Shown here: in pieces, positions 1-11,088 of the stretch
Layout: each line of letters begins with the position of its first letter
How positions within the stretch are numbered: the stretch's first letter is position 1
Source: Gigaspora margarita
Lineage: Eukaryota; Glomeromycota; Glomeromycetes; Diversisporales; Gigasporaceae
Direction of reading: 5' to 3'
Length of the DNA: 64,000 nt
NCBI GenBank assembly: GCA_009809945.1
Contig: WTPW01000870.1
Location: 204,662 to 268,661, forward strand
The notes under the pieces: generated by a model
Databases searched by the model: none
The model's input: the letters and a program-made list of their open reading frames with translations, nothing else
Told to the model about the DNA's origin: nothing
Made by a program: the position numbers and the translations under genes

Positions 1-1729
1 CTTATAGGTCATTTGCATTGGTTTCTATACTTAACCTTTCAGAAAGTTTTGAATCATTATGTCCCGTTGAGGTTGAACAGCATCAAAAGATGTAGGAGAA
101 CTTATCCTCACACGTGATAATCATTCAATAATTCGATTATGATAAGTATAATGTAACATGATCAGGAATAATATAAAAAATTTGTTTGTTTTTTAAATTG
201 ATCCTAACTTAAAAAATTACATAACAACTGACTTTTACATTTTTAACAAAAATTTTCCTTGTGAAATTTTACCGTATAGTGACAATTCTTTTATAACAAT
301 CTTGAAGCTTGTTATAAATTTAGTGAACAATAAGAAATCAATTGATTATCACATGTGCGGACAAATGTTGGGTCTCTCTAGGGGTTGGATCTATGGTTAA
401 AAATGAATGCTCGATTAAAGACGATATTTGGTTATATAAATCTTGGACAAGGGTTTAAGTTATAAGCATTCGATAATTATCGATACCAAGTTAATGTGAC
501 TGGAATATAGGGTTAATTTACTATTTACATAATTATTCAACACTAATAGCTAGCTAAAAAATCAGGTCAAGTAAAATTTTTATTTTAATGAATATTTATT
601 ATGCTTTTACAGATATTTATTTAATATATAATGTTAGTAGAAATATTTTAGATGGAATATTTTAACTTCGTAAATTATTTTTGGTCAGATATTGCACTTT
701 TAGAAATTAATATTGATTTTTAAATATATATATTTATGGTATTTTTGTTAAATTATTATTTAATTGTAAGTACATAATAATAAAATTGGTATGAAATTGG
801 AATTTATAGCGAATATTTAGTAAAGATATTGTAAATATGTAGTTATAATGTTTTTTCCTAATTGTAAATATATTTAAAATATTTAGTTTCAATATAATTA
901 TTTAATTATAACAATTTCAAGACTATTTAGTTACGAAGTTAATTGCAATCGTCTTAATGTACAGTAACTGCATTGTAAAACTATTTTACTAAATTGTGCT
1001 TTAATTTTAATTAAATAATTATGATTCATATACAATTTGATTTTGATTTATTTGCGATTGAGCAACGATTTAGCAACATTTTAATATATTTCAGCAAAGT
1101 AGTCTGAAGATGCAGAGGCTTTTATTGTCAGACTAGAGGGTTTTTTAATTTCAATTTTTAAATGAATTAATCCATTTTTATGTATATAGTACCAGTAATC
1201 TGAATCTACTAAATAATAAAGATATCAATCTCATTTTACCCTTTATAAATAATATTGTATACTAGTAATACAAATTGATGAATTAATTAATTAATAAATA
1301 ACTAATTTATTAAATGATTTTATTGATTAGTTAGCCTATTGATTAATTAACTAATCAATTGGCCAACTAATTGATTAGTTGAATAAATAATAAAGGTTTT
1401 TTTAAATAAATTTAATAATTTTTTTAATTTATTTTATTGATTTTTGCAATTTTATGCATAATTAATATTATATTATAACCCCAAACTGATCCAATTTAAT
1501 AACTGCAAACACAATTTTCAAAAATCGTTGCTAAATAAAAAAGAAAAAACAAATTAAAAATCATTGCTAGTTTTTTTTTTTAAATCTTTTTTTTTTCTCT
1601 AAGCCAATTTTTTTTAATTTGCCTTTTTTTTTTTTTAACCCTTTTTTTTTAAATTTTTACTTTTTGGGGGGTTATAACAATACAGGATGCACTAATTTAT
1701 TTTTATTATTAGCACAGCAAGTGATTGAC
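1..1729. other. AT-rich non-coding DNA
   Basis: I see no reading frame with coding character. The stretch is very AT-rich. It has short inverted motifs around 1280-1400 (TAATTAATTA-type, and TTGATTAGTT/AACTAATCAA pairs) and long T and A runs at 1565-1670. It is probably decayed repeat DNA. Confidence 0.6.
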
Positions 1730-2450
1730 ATTAAAAATCTAAGTTTTCTTTAAAATTTGAACAAAGATATTTCAACACTATCCAAGTAAATTTGATGAAT
1801 TCTTTTTTATTTTAATTTTACAGACTTGTAAAATTAGAATAAAAAAAAGTTCATGAATTTGCTTAGATAGTTGCTAAGAGAACTTCATTTAAAGTTTGTT
1901 TAAAGAATTAAAAGTCTACAAAATAAAAAATTTTAAGACTTTAAATATGGTATCTAGACAACCATCAAAGCAGATTTGAAAAACTTTCTTATATTTTAAT
2001 TCTACATGTCTGTTGAATTTAAAATTAAAAATTTCATTGAATTAGCTAAATAGCTATTAAGTTATCTTTGTTTGAAATTTAAAAAAAAACTTTATCCCTG
2101 CTTCTATTTAATAGATGTTTGAATTTTTTAACCAATATATCTCAATAATCATTTAAACAAATTTGATGAATTTTTGTCTACTTTAGCTCTATTGACTTGT
2201 GAGATAAAAAAGGTTCACTAAATATCTTTGTTCAAAGTTTTAAAAAAATTTTATTGCTGCTTCTATTTAGACTTTTTAATTCTTTACTGAATTTTAAATA
2301 AATATATATCTTGACAACCATCTAAACAAATTTGATGAACTTTTTTTATTTTAATTTTACAAGTCTGTAGAATTAAAGTAAAAAAGGTTTCATTGAGTTT
2401 GCTTGGATAGTGTCGAGATATCTTCATACAAATTTAAAAAAACTTTGATT
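1730..2450. repeat. Array of about 110-bp palindromic monomers (copy 1 of 3 loci)
   Basis: About four copies (near 1766-1885, 1947-2065, 2140-2225, 2310-2425) share one plan. An arm with TATCCAAGNAAATTTGATGAA and a T-rich stretch is followed by the inverted arm TTCATTGAATTTGCTTGGATAG, with an ACAGACTTGTAGAATT core. Copies are about 180 bp apart. The same architecture recurs at 21410-21730 and 63710-64000. No reading frame is preserved. A non-autonomous foldback or satellite family is the simplest reading. Confidence 0.65.
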
Positions 2451-3386
2451 TTTAATATCGATTACTTGCTGAGCTGATAACAGAAATAAATTACATGTGT
2501 ACTATGTCATTATAATTCCTTTTTTTTTATTAGACTAGTATAATGCACATGATTGATTGTTATAGTATTGTGCATGTGATAGATTGTTATAGTGTTATGC
2601 ACATGATCAATTGTTATATCACTTAACATGTAGATCATCAAAACTCGCTTTGCTTTAGCTAACTCTAAAAATAGAAAAAGATCTGTATAAAAATCTTCAA
2701 AAATAAGTAAACTAATACCTGATCTATCTATGTATATTTTGGGTTCTGGTATAAGTATTATATATTTTGAACACATGTAGAGATTGATACATGACTTCTA
2801 GGAATTGTATAAACACTGTCAATCAATTGGAGGAGCAAACCAATCGCCTACTTTTCATCATAAAACTTTATAAAATAGATGAAAGAAAAGGAGACCAACT
2901 TGTAGAGAACTAGTAAGAGTTACATTTTACAGAATATTATAAAAAAACCAAGTAACTACTTCTGCTAAAGCTTCTAGAATACTTAACAAAGCTCCAGAAT
3001 TTATCTACTACTTCTTTGCTTGGTAACACTAGAGTCTTCTGCTAGGAATCTTGCTTACAAGGCTAACTCTTTTTAACTCTATTTCAGTTACAGCTAACAT
3101 GCAGTGAATGAACACTAGTCCCAGTTGCTACTAGTGAAGTTTTGTTGTATTTTGGTATAATAACTGTGTAGTTTCATAGATCAGCATTTTGAAGAAGTTG
3201 GTATAAGGGATCATCAGAAAGAATTGAATAATTTTTTTTTATTGTAATTACATTGTTAAAACTAAAAAACTTTTATATATAGAAAATTTAAATTTTTAAT
3301 TATCATGTATCATCATTTTTGTACTGGACAATATCAACTTATTCTTTTCGGTTTATTAACTATTCTTTTAAATTGGGTTACTTTCC
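2451..3386. other. Non-coding; short tandem repeat at 2530-2640
   Basis: Between 2530 and 2640 a unit of about 30 bp (GATTGTTATAGT...ATGCACATGAT) repeats roughly three times with drift. I see no gene in the rest. Confidence 0.5.
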
Positions 3387-4271
3387 TTATCCATAAAAGT
3401 CACAGATACAATTCAGCTTCTTCATAGCAAGTCCTTTTTTATTATTCACTACCTTTGCATTCTCCTTAACTATTAATTGGTCATGATCAACATACTCAAT
3501 ATCTTCTATAGCTCTATTGTTATCTCTACTAGTAGTACCTTGAGAACTACTATAGTAGGTCTTGAATTTGTCAGCTTTTTCTATTCTATTCATAATGCAA
3601 CTAGTGCTATTTATTTCTTTTATTTTAGTTACTATCTTACCATCATTTTTATACTCCTCAACTCTGCTTTTCCATGCTCTGAACAGCTTTTTTTGGGCTT
3701 ACTTGCACTAACTATAAATTTACCTTTGCACCTAATTTTATCTGTTTTAGCCTTTTTAGTTTTTTAGGTTTCTTTATCATTGAGTTCTAGCCCTCAGTAC
3801 TATCAAAATCAATTTCTTTACCTTTATAATCATATTCAAATCCCTTTAGCCAATTGAAGTAGACTATCTCCTTTTCTTAGTCATTACCAATTTTGTTATT
3901 TTCAATCTTTATTTCTTTTTGTGAATTACTGAGAATTTTGCAATCAACACCATCCATTTCATCTAGATTTTACAATTCTTCTAATTCTTTATTTTCTTTG
4001 ATAATTTTTTCTTTTCTTTTTCAGGACCATTCTGATAGTATTGTCCATTTTAGTTGCTCTATAATTATAACTTATTTCTGTAGATCTCTGGTTAAGTTCA
4101 AATATTAGTATTTTATTTCTTTAAAATTCTTTCCCACCCAAGATTTTTTATAATAATTTTGATTAAATCCAAGGCCAAGTTTTTAGTTTTAGCATTTACT
4201 TTGAGGTTACTCCTTTATCTTAAGTTATTTTCTAAAACAGAGCATTACAGATGATAATAATTTTTGTAGTA

Positions 4272-5915
4272 CTGTAGATTTCCGAAAATAAGCTACCTAT
4301 TTTTGAATAATTTTGAGCTCAAAATATCAGGGTAGCTTATTTTCAGGATATAGAAGATTTAAGCATTATATGCTTAACATAAAGGGTAGCTTATTTTTGA
4401 GTAATTTTTTTAAAAAAATTCTAATATATATAAAATTGCGTGAACAGGTTTTGTATGTACGTACTCAAGACCAGCATGTGCATTATTAATCTATACCATA
4501 TGGGGTGTTGTCTATTAAAACAGCTTTTTTTTACATATATTTTATTTTGAGATAATTGAGTTTAATTATTTGTTTTGATTTTTGGACTGATCCGGGATTA
4601 ATTAAATTTCACGATTTTGATTGGTTAAATGTAGCAGGTGACTATCGGATAATCTCGTGATGTGTTGGCCTATGTGGCCTCATGTAATTTTTCTTTTACA
4701 ATTATCTTGATTTTTTATTATGCAAATCGACTTTCATTTATAATTGAAAAATATTGATCATGCCAAAATTTATATAAATCTAATGAAAACTCATTTTCCA
4801 AAAAATTGCAAAAAAGGGCTGTTTTAATAGATAACACCCCATATTTGGTACTAAGTCTTAATAAATCACATACTAGCATACATACACTATATATATATTT
4901 TAATTTTTATTTTATACCTTTTTTTTAGCGTATTTTTTATTTTAATTTTTTTTTATTGTTTATTTTTTTAATTTTTTTTAGCATATTTTTTATTTTAATT
5001 TTGTTTTATTGTTTATTTTTTTGATTTTTTTTTAATTTTTTTTATTTATTTTTTTTAACATATTTTTATTTTTTATTTTTTTTTATTATTTTGTCTAATT
5101 TTTTCTTTAAATTTTTTAATACTTTTTATTTTTTTTATTTTTTAAACCTTTTAAACTTTTTTTTAATTTTTTTTAATTTTTTTAAAATTTTTTTACTTAT
5201 ATATATATATTTTTTAAAAATTTTTTTTACTTATTGATTTTATTTATATTTCTTTTTTAAAAAATTATTTTTATTTAAATAACAGTTTTCTTTATTAATT
5301 TATTTTTTAAATTTATTTAAAATTAATTTTTTTTTAAACATTTTTAAATTATTAAAATTATTATTATTTAAATAACAGTTTTTTTAATTTATTTTTTTTT
5401 TAAATTCTATTTTAAATTATTTTTTTAATTTATTATTTAATTATTTTTTTTATTTAACTTAATTTTTAAATATTTTGTTCATTCTTTATTTGTTTGTTTA
5501 TTTATTTATTTCTTTTATTTATTTATTTATTATAGATTTTTATGGGTGGGTGAGAATTAGTTTGGTAGATAATAGGTGTATAGGTGAGAAAATAGTTCTT
5601 TCGAGTAGAAGGGTGAGCAGATGATTTTACAGGTGGGAAGATAGATATTTTATAGTGAAGGGTGGGCATTGGATAGTTTTCAGAGGGTAAGTATGCATAT
5701 ATATGCAATGGTAGAAATAAAATAATCGATTATTCCTACTATTGCATATAAGCACTAGTGCGACCCATTATCTGTTTTTCTATTTAAAATTTATGGATAT
5801 TTGAGCAACAACAAAAGATGGTAGCTTATTTTTGGATGAAACAAGTTTTTAGGTTTTTTGGTCAAAACCAAGGGGTGGCTTATTTTCAGAGTAGCTTATT
5901 TTCAGGAATTTACAG
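4272..5915. mobile_element. 1.64-kb non-autonomous TIR element, TA target duplication (mariner-like)
   Basis: The left end begins CTGTAGATTTCCGAAAATAA and the right end, inverted, reads CTGTAAATTCCTGAAAATAA, continuing into GCTACC on both sides. TA flanks both ends (4270-4271 and 5916-5917). Internal copies of the GTAGCTTATTTT motif occur near both ends. The interior is T/A-rich low-complexity DNA without a transposase frame, plus a nested MITE (4501-4841). A TA duplication with short imperfect TIRs fits the Tc1/mariner superfamily, but the assignment rests only on ends and TSD. Confidence 0.75.
4501..4841. mobile_element. 341-bp MITE nested in the 4272-5915 element
   Basis: TIRs start TGGGGTGTTGTCTATTAAAA on the left and TGGGGTGTTATCTATTAAAA (inverted) on the right, both followed by CAGC. 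TA is duplicated at 4499-4500 and 4842-4843. No coding capacity. It inserted after the surrounding element. Confidence 0.85.
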
Positions 5916-8900
5916 TAATTTGGCAGAGTATTTTTTGTATTTTAATTTTACTTCTTTCTCTTTTTTGTATAGGTTCTTAGAAGTAGTAATAGAGGATCTA
6001 GAACCTAGTAGGTCAACCTTAGAGTACATAGTTTTTTTTGAATCCTTTGAGAGTGGTTTTGGCTAGGCATCAGATAGGAGTATTCTTCCATTATCTCTAA
6101 AAAAAAAATTCTAGAGCCTTGCTATCTATGATTTTTTTTAGGTTCCATATATACTTCTTCTACTTTTTTTCCTTCTCTTGATCAAATTTTTCTAATTTCA
6201 TTTTACTAACAATCTTTTGATAATTTGTAGAAATATTCTATCTTGTCTTGAGGCTCTGTGGTTTTCTTTTTCAATTAATTACAAATCATTACTATTTTTT
6301 ACAACACCAACTAACATCATATAGGTCATCCATTTTGTAGGCATGGTTTTGTTTGGCTGATCTTTGGTAATGTCTAAATGATTTGCAATTTAACCTTCTT
6401 AACCTTGTTCCATATTTGATATCAGTCCATTTATTAAAACTTTTGTCTTCTTTACCTTTGGTAATAATATATTCTAAAACTTTTAGTATAAAATTCAGGG
6501 CTGCAAATATCTGTTCATTGTCAAGGAGACCATCAAAATTTTCATTGATTTATTTCTAGAGCTCTTTACCTTGTTCTGGAGTAAGTGCTCTAATGAGCAT
6601 ACTATATTTTTCTTCCAGAAGCTTTATATTTGGACATTCAAGAACAGAATGGCCTTGCCTTCTGCATCTAGAGCATTGCTGCTTTGTGTGTTGTAAGAGA
6701 ATCATAAAGGTTAAATAAAGCTCATACCATGTTTTTTGGTTGCAGTATTTTTTTTTCATTACATAGTACTTCTATCCTTTCCTCAATTGTTCATACAGAA
6801 CAGGCAATTTGGGTGATCTACACAGAATCTGTAGCATACACAAAGCATTCTTCAAACTCACACAGAATTTTTTGTAATTTTAGTAAAATACCTCTCAGAA
6901 AATGAGGCTAATGGAGCAACTATTGATAGAGAGTTATGTGAGCACAGAGATATAAACTGTGCAGTAGTATATTGTAGTTGTTAGTATTTATACAAGTGAG
7001 AAAGTTTACATTTATAGTGATTTTGCAATTTGAAAAAGCAGTGATATTAAATGACCTGAAATAACCCAAATGACCCAAATGACAAATGACTAGTTATTGG
7101 GTCATTTCAAAGGTAAAATAATCTAGTGGAGCATTTGAATTTGACTAGTAGATTGTGTAGGGCGTTAATTCGAATTTGGCCTGAATTAAGGTCATGAGAA
7201 GTTTGGCCTAAAGTAAGATTACAAAATTAGAAGTGATTGTTAAGATTCTTAATGATGTCATATTATCATTTCAGAAACCTAAGTCAGGTTGTCCTGTGCT
7301 AAATTACCTTTATACCCTGTGATTGATTTCTGAAATGATAACATAACATTGTTAAGAACCTTAATGATCAATTCTAACCCAATGATCTCATGTGATATAA
7401 TCTTGAGCTCTATTTGACCCTAGTTACTCAAACAAAGTCTATTTATGCCTCAATCAAAGCCTTACAATTATTATAGTTTAGATAGAGTGGTAGAGTTGGT
7501 TTTAGTTAGTCTTACTAGTATATAGTTGATATTTGCACTGAGGGTTCATTTACAGTACATTAAATGCAATAAAAACGTGAATTTCTGCACTTAAACATCA
7601 TGATATGCATCACATAGTATTATATTTATTTATTGTATGAGAGTGTTACATCTCTTTAACAGGTTTTGTCTCGATTAAAGTGCATGATGATCACTATAAT
7701 ACTATTTTTTTATTATTGTTATTCACATTACATGTTGAGAAGGTAGAAAATTTTAATTAGATAATTTAAAACCTGATTACTTATCAGTTATATAATATCT
7801 AATTGATTGTTTATTGGATGCTGCGGCAGTGTCAGGCTGATAACAAGCACAAGTTCCTTTTCTATTTATGAAGCTTCTCCTATTATTTTTTTTTATATTT
7901 TATATTTTTTATATTTTAATTATTTTTTATATTTTATTTTTTTTTTATATTTTATTTTTTTTTATATTTTATTTATTTTTTTTTTATTTATTTATTCTTT
8001 TTATTTATTATTTTTCACATTGCTATCATAACAGGTACCTTAACGTTATATTTGCAATCTTTACAAGTTTCAAAAATCTATTATATTATTAATTTAGATT
8101 GAACACGCTTAATCTTCATGAAAATGCCAGAGAATATAACTTGTTTCAAGTATCTTTTCGCATTAAGTCAGCATCGAGACCATCCCATCTACTCAAAGTA
8201 TTAATTAGTTCTGCAATTGTTTGAATTATTTTGTGAATTATGGGAATCCTAAAGCATTTTACTTATTTGCGTTGGTAATACAAAATCTGATTTTGTAAAT
8301 AAACTAAACTAAGTGTGTGAGATAAAAATTTAGGATTAGGGCCTTAGCCTTAGGGGCTATAGGGTTAGAATGATGTTTCTATATGTAAAATTTCATTCCC
8401 ATCATTTTTAATTAGTGCACCAAGATCGATTTAAACATTTTTTTTTGCATATTTTTGCTTTTTTCTTCTTGGGACATTGATCATCACATCACGTGAAACC
8501 ATGCAATTATGTTATTTGTTTACTAGCACTAACAAAATTAGTCTAAATGATATTATCACCTAACCTAACATAACCCTAACTTAGGCTGAATTATTAATAA
8601 TGAAAAGTGATTATAATGAAGATATTACTGGGTTCACTGTTCTTGAAACTACCCTTCCTCTCTAGGAGTTTGTATTACCTGCACAAATAAGCGGATGCAA
8701 TAATATAACCATAAAAAATAAAGCTTAGATAAGCTGCTCTAAAGGTAAAGGCAATCGAACAATTACTTACATTGTTTTGATTATTTCTATTTTATGCATT
8801 ATCATATACAATAAATTAAAAAAACTCTATATGCACAATTACCTAATAACAAAATGACCCTCAAATGACCACGGTCATTTGTAAATGGCCATGGTCATTG

Positions 8901-9215
8901 GCCATGGTCATTTGGTCACAGGTCATTTCCAAATGACCCAAAATTTGAATAACCGATAATGACTGGTCATTTTGAAAATTTTTCAAATGACCAGGTCATT
9001 TACCATCACTGTGCTTCGATGCTTTAAGTTTCTACCATATTACTACTAATTATTCAAATGACCTTCAAATGACCCCGGTCATTTGCAAATGACCATGGTC
9101 ATTTGGTCACGAGTCATTTGCAAATGACCCAAAATTCAAATGACTATAATGACCAGTTATTTCAGGGTCATTTGAGGTCATTTAAAAATTTTTTCAAATG
9201 ACCAGGTCATTTAAA

Positions 9216-9228
9216 TCACTGCGAAAAA
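9216..9228. repeat. 5' target-site duplication of LINE 1
   Basis: TCACTGCGAAAAA here is repeated exactly at 14761-14773, directly after the poly(A) tail. This fixes both boundaries of the LINE and its plus-strand orientation. Confidence 0.9.
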
Positions 9229-11088
9229 AAAGATCGACGTACACTCTGCAGAAGACACCTGCCGGGTGTTATATCATAAACATCATCACACGACCTAAGA
9301 GGAGAAAGGACTTACCCACACCAACAACAAGGGCAGTAGCCCTTGTTCCAAGGAAACGAGAGTTGGAAGACATATTAATTAAGTACAGTGTAAAGAAAAT
9401 GAAGAAGATACACAACACACGAGGCAAAACAGAAGAAACGTTGACTAAAGCACATACGGCAACACTCGAAGCTGCTGACACGGAAGATGATGTTTCCAAG
9501 GGTATCTCAGGTTCAAGCTCAATGAACCCAACATCCACGGACTGGTCAGAGATTATGGAACGTGAAGAAGTGACAGAAAACCAACAAAAAGAACTTGAAA
9601 CAAACGACCTCTGCCCAGAAAATTCTACGGCCATGGGCGTGGAAGGTTCTGGCAATTTATATGATGAGCGATCAGGTGACGTAGGTCCACCTGATCTGCA
9701 CGGGGGCATCAGTAATGCAAATAGGGATACAGCGCCCAACATCGTTGAGAATACTGGACAAGAGACATCACCACAAAGAACAAAAATGTGGTCAGGTCTT
9801 TTTACAAAATTAACTAGGGGTAGGGCTACTTACTCCACATTCTCACCCAGAATTAATATAAGCACAAAAAATAATAATGCACTGTTGTTTATATACAAAA
9901 ACTTAAAGAAATTTCTACAAATGATATAGTGGCTACACTATATGGCACAATAGGAACTGACTTTATTGGGGCAAAACCTCATTTTGTTAGAGGTATTCGC
10001 ACATATCTAGAAATAATTTTTCTAATGAACATAAGATGAGACAATATGCAAAAGATGGGATAGATATGTTCCGACAAACCTTCTTTGGCTACATCTCATC
10101 CAGGACCAACCAAGAATTATTATCAGTAAGACTGAGAAGGGTCCCAATCACAGACAAAGAAATAATCACAGGCGAAATTAAAAAAGTATTTGAAAGAGTG
10201 GGTACAATCATGGCAATCAAACCCCTCTTGTATGAAGGCACTCCTATACAATCAGATCAATGGGTTGTGATCTTTGATGTCTCTGAGGACTGCTGCCTGA
10301 CAAACCGAATCCCAAGATATGTCAATATAATGGACCAAAAGGTTGTAACAGAATAGAAGGAAGCACCAAAGCTCTGTTTCTTTTGCGATGGTGAGGGACA
10401 CATAAAAAGAGACTGTGAGCAATGGAGAGAAGCCAACAAGCTAAATCAACAGTACAAAGAGTTTAAGGAAACAAAGCAAAATCAGTCTGCAAAGGAAAAA
10501 ACACCAGAGCCATCTCAAGAAATAGATGATGAAAGGCCAGAAAATCCTTACAAGAACAACAATCAGGGACCCAAAGTACAAGGTAATATAACAACAGAGC
10601 AGGATGTTCACATGGTAGAAATAGACCCAGCACCTGACACAGAAAAGGGGCAACTCAACATAAATGAAGAAAATAGTTCTTCACAGAACCTGTCCAGACA
10701 AGAAACAGTGACTGGTAAGAAGGATGTCCAGATGAGTGAAAGTGTGATAATACCAGAAACAGAAAAAATACAGTTGAACCCAAACAATAACAAGAGAGTA
10801 TCTCCAATCAGTACAGGATTGGTTACAGGAACAATAGAAAGTCTAAACAAAGCAAATACCATTCCAAATAATTTTAAAGCAAGTATGAACAACAAAGACT
10901 GGAGACAGAATGACATGTCACATGACCAACAAAAATTAATAGCAGGCACAACTGGAGAAACAGCACAGCCAATAGCTGATGAGGGCTTTACTGAGGTCTC
11001 ATACAGTAAAAAGAATAAAAATAAAGCTAACAGTAACAGAAGACAGGGCTTGGGTCCATACAAAAAATCTAAAACATCAGGACAATGA
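9229..11088 (+). pseudogene. LINE 1 ORF1 (nucleic-acid-binding protein with CCHC knuckle), broken
   Basis: ORF1 of LINEs binds element RNA. The frame runs open to about 9900, moves to a second frame (about 9905-10025, KEISTNDIVATLYG...), then to a third from about 10030 to the stop at 11086-11088. In the third frame 10354-10356 is TAG where Trp is plausible (VTE*KEAPK). Just after it comes CFFCDGEGHIKRDC, a C-x2-C-x4-H-x4-C knuckle at about 10378-10419. The C-terminal third is rich in Gln, Asn, Lys and Glu and looks disordered. The stop overlaps the ORF2 start as ATGA. No in-frame Met lies close to the LINE 5' end, so the true start may be lost. Confidence 0.8.

Larger units (their letters stand above)
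3387..6759 (-). pseudogene. Decayed zinc-knuckle protein gene, split by a transposon
   Basis: Read on the minus strand, 6759-6556 encodes a CCHC zinc knuckle (CSRCRRQGHSVLEC, spacing C-x2-C-x4-H-x4-C) followed by charged sequence. Coding-like, lysine- and glutamate-rich fragments continue around 6080-5930. After the element at 4272-5915 they resume from about 4260 down to 3387, which includes a 68-residue open segment beginning MNRIEKADKFKTYY. There are several stops and frame changes, so no intact product is likely. Zinc knuckles occur in retroelement Gag/ORF1 proteins and in some RNA-binding host proteins. No reverse transcriptase or integrase lies nearby, so the family is undecided. The two halves belonging to one gene is inferred from shared strand, composition and the intervening insertion. 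Confidence 0.45.

Noticed and set aside
7807..8092. Phe/Tyr/Leu-rich overlapping frames
   Set aside because: Low-complexity TTTTATATTT sequence; membrane-like character is an artefact of T-rich codons.
8340..8590. CCCTAA/TTAGGG-like bases (also at 20700, 23340 and 28350)
   Set aside because: Only one or two units in each place, inside or beside repeat elements; not telomeric arrays.
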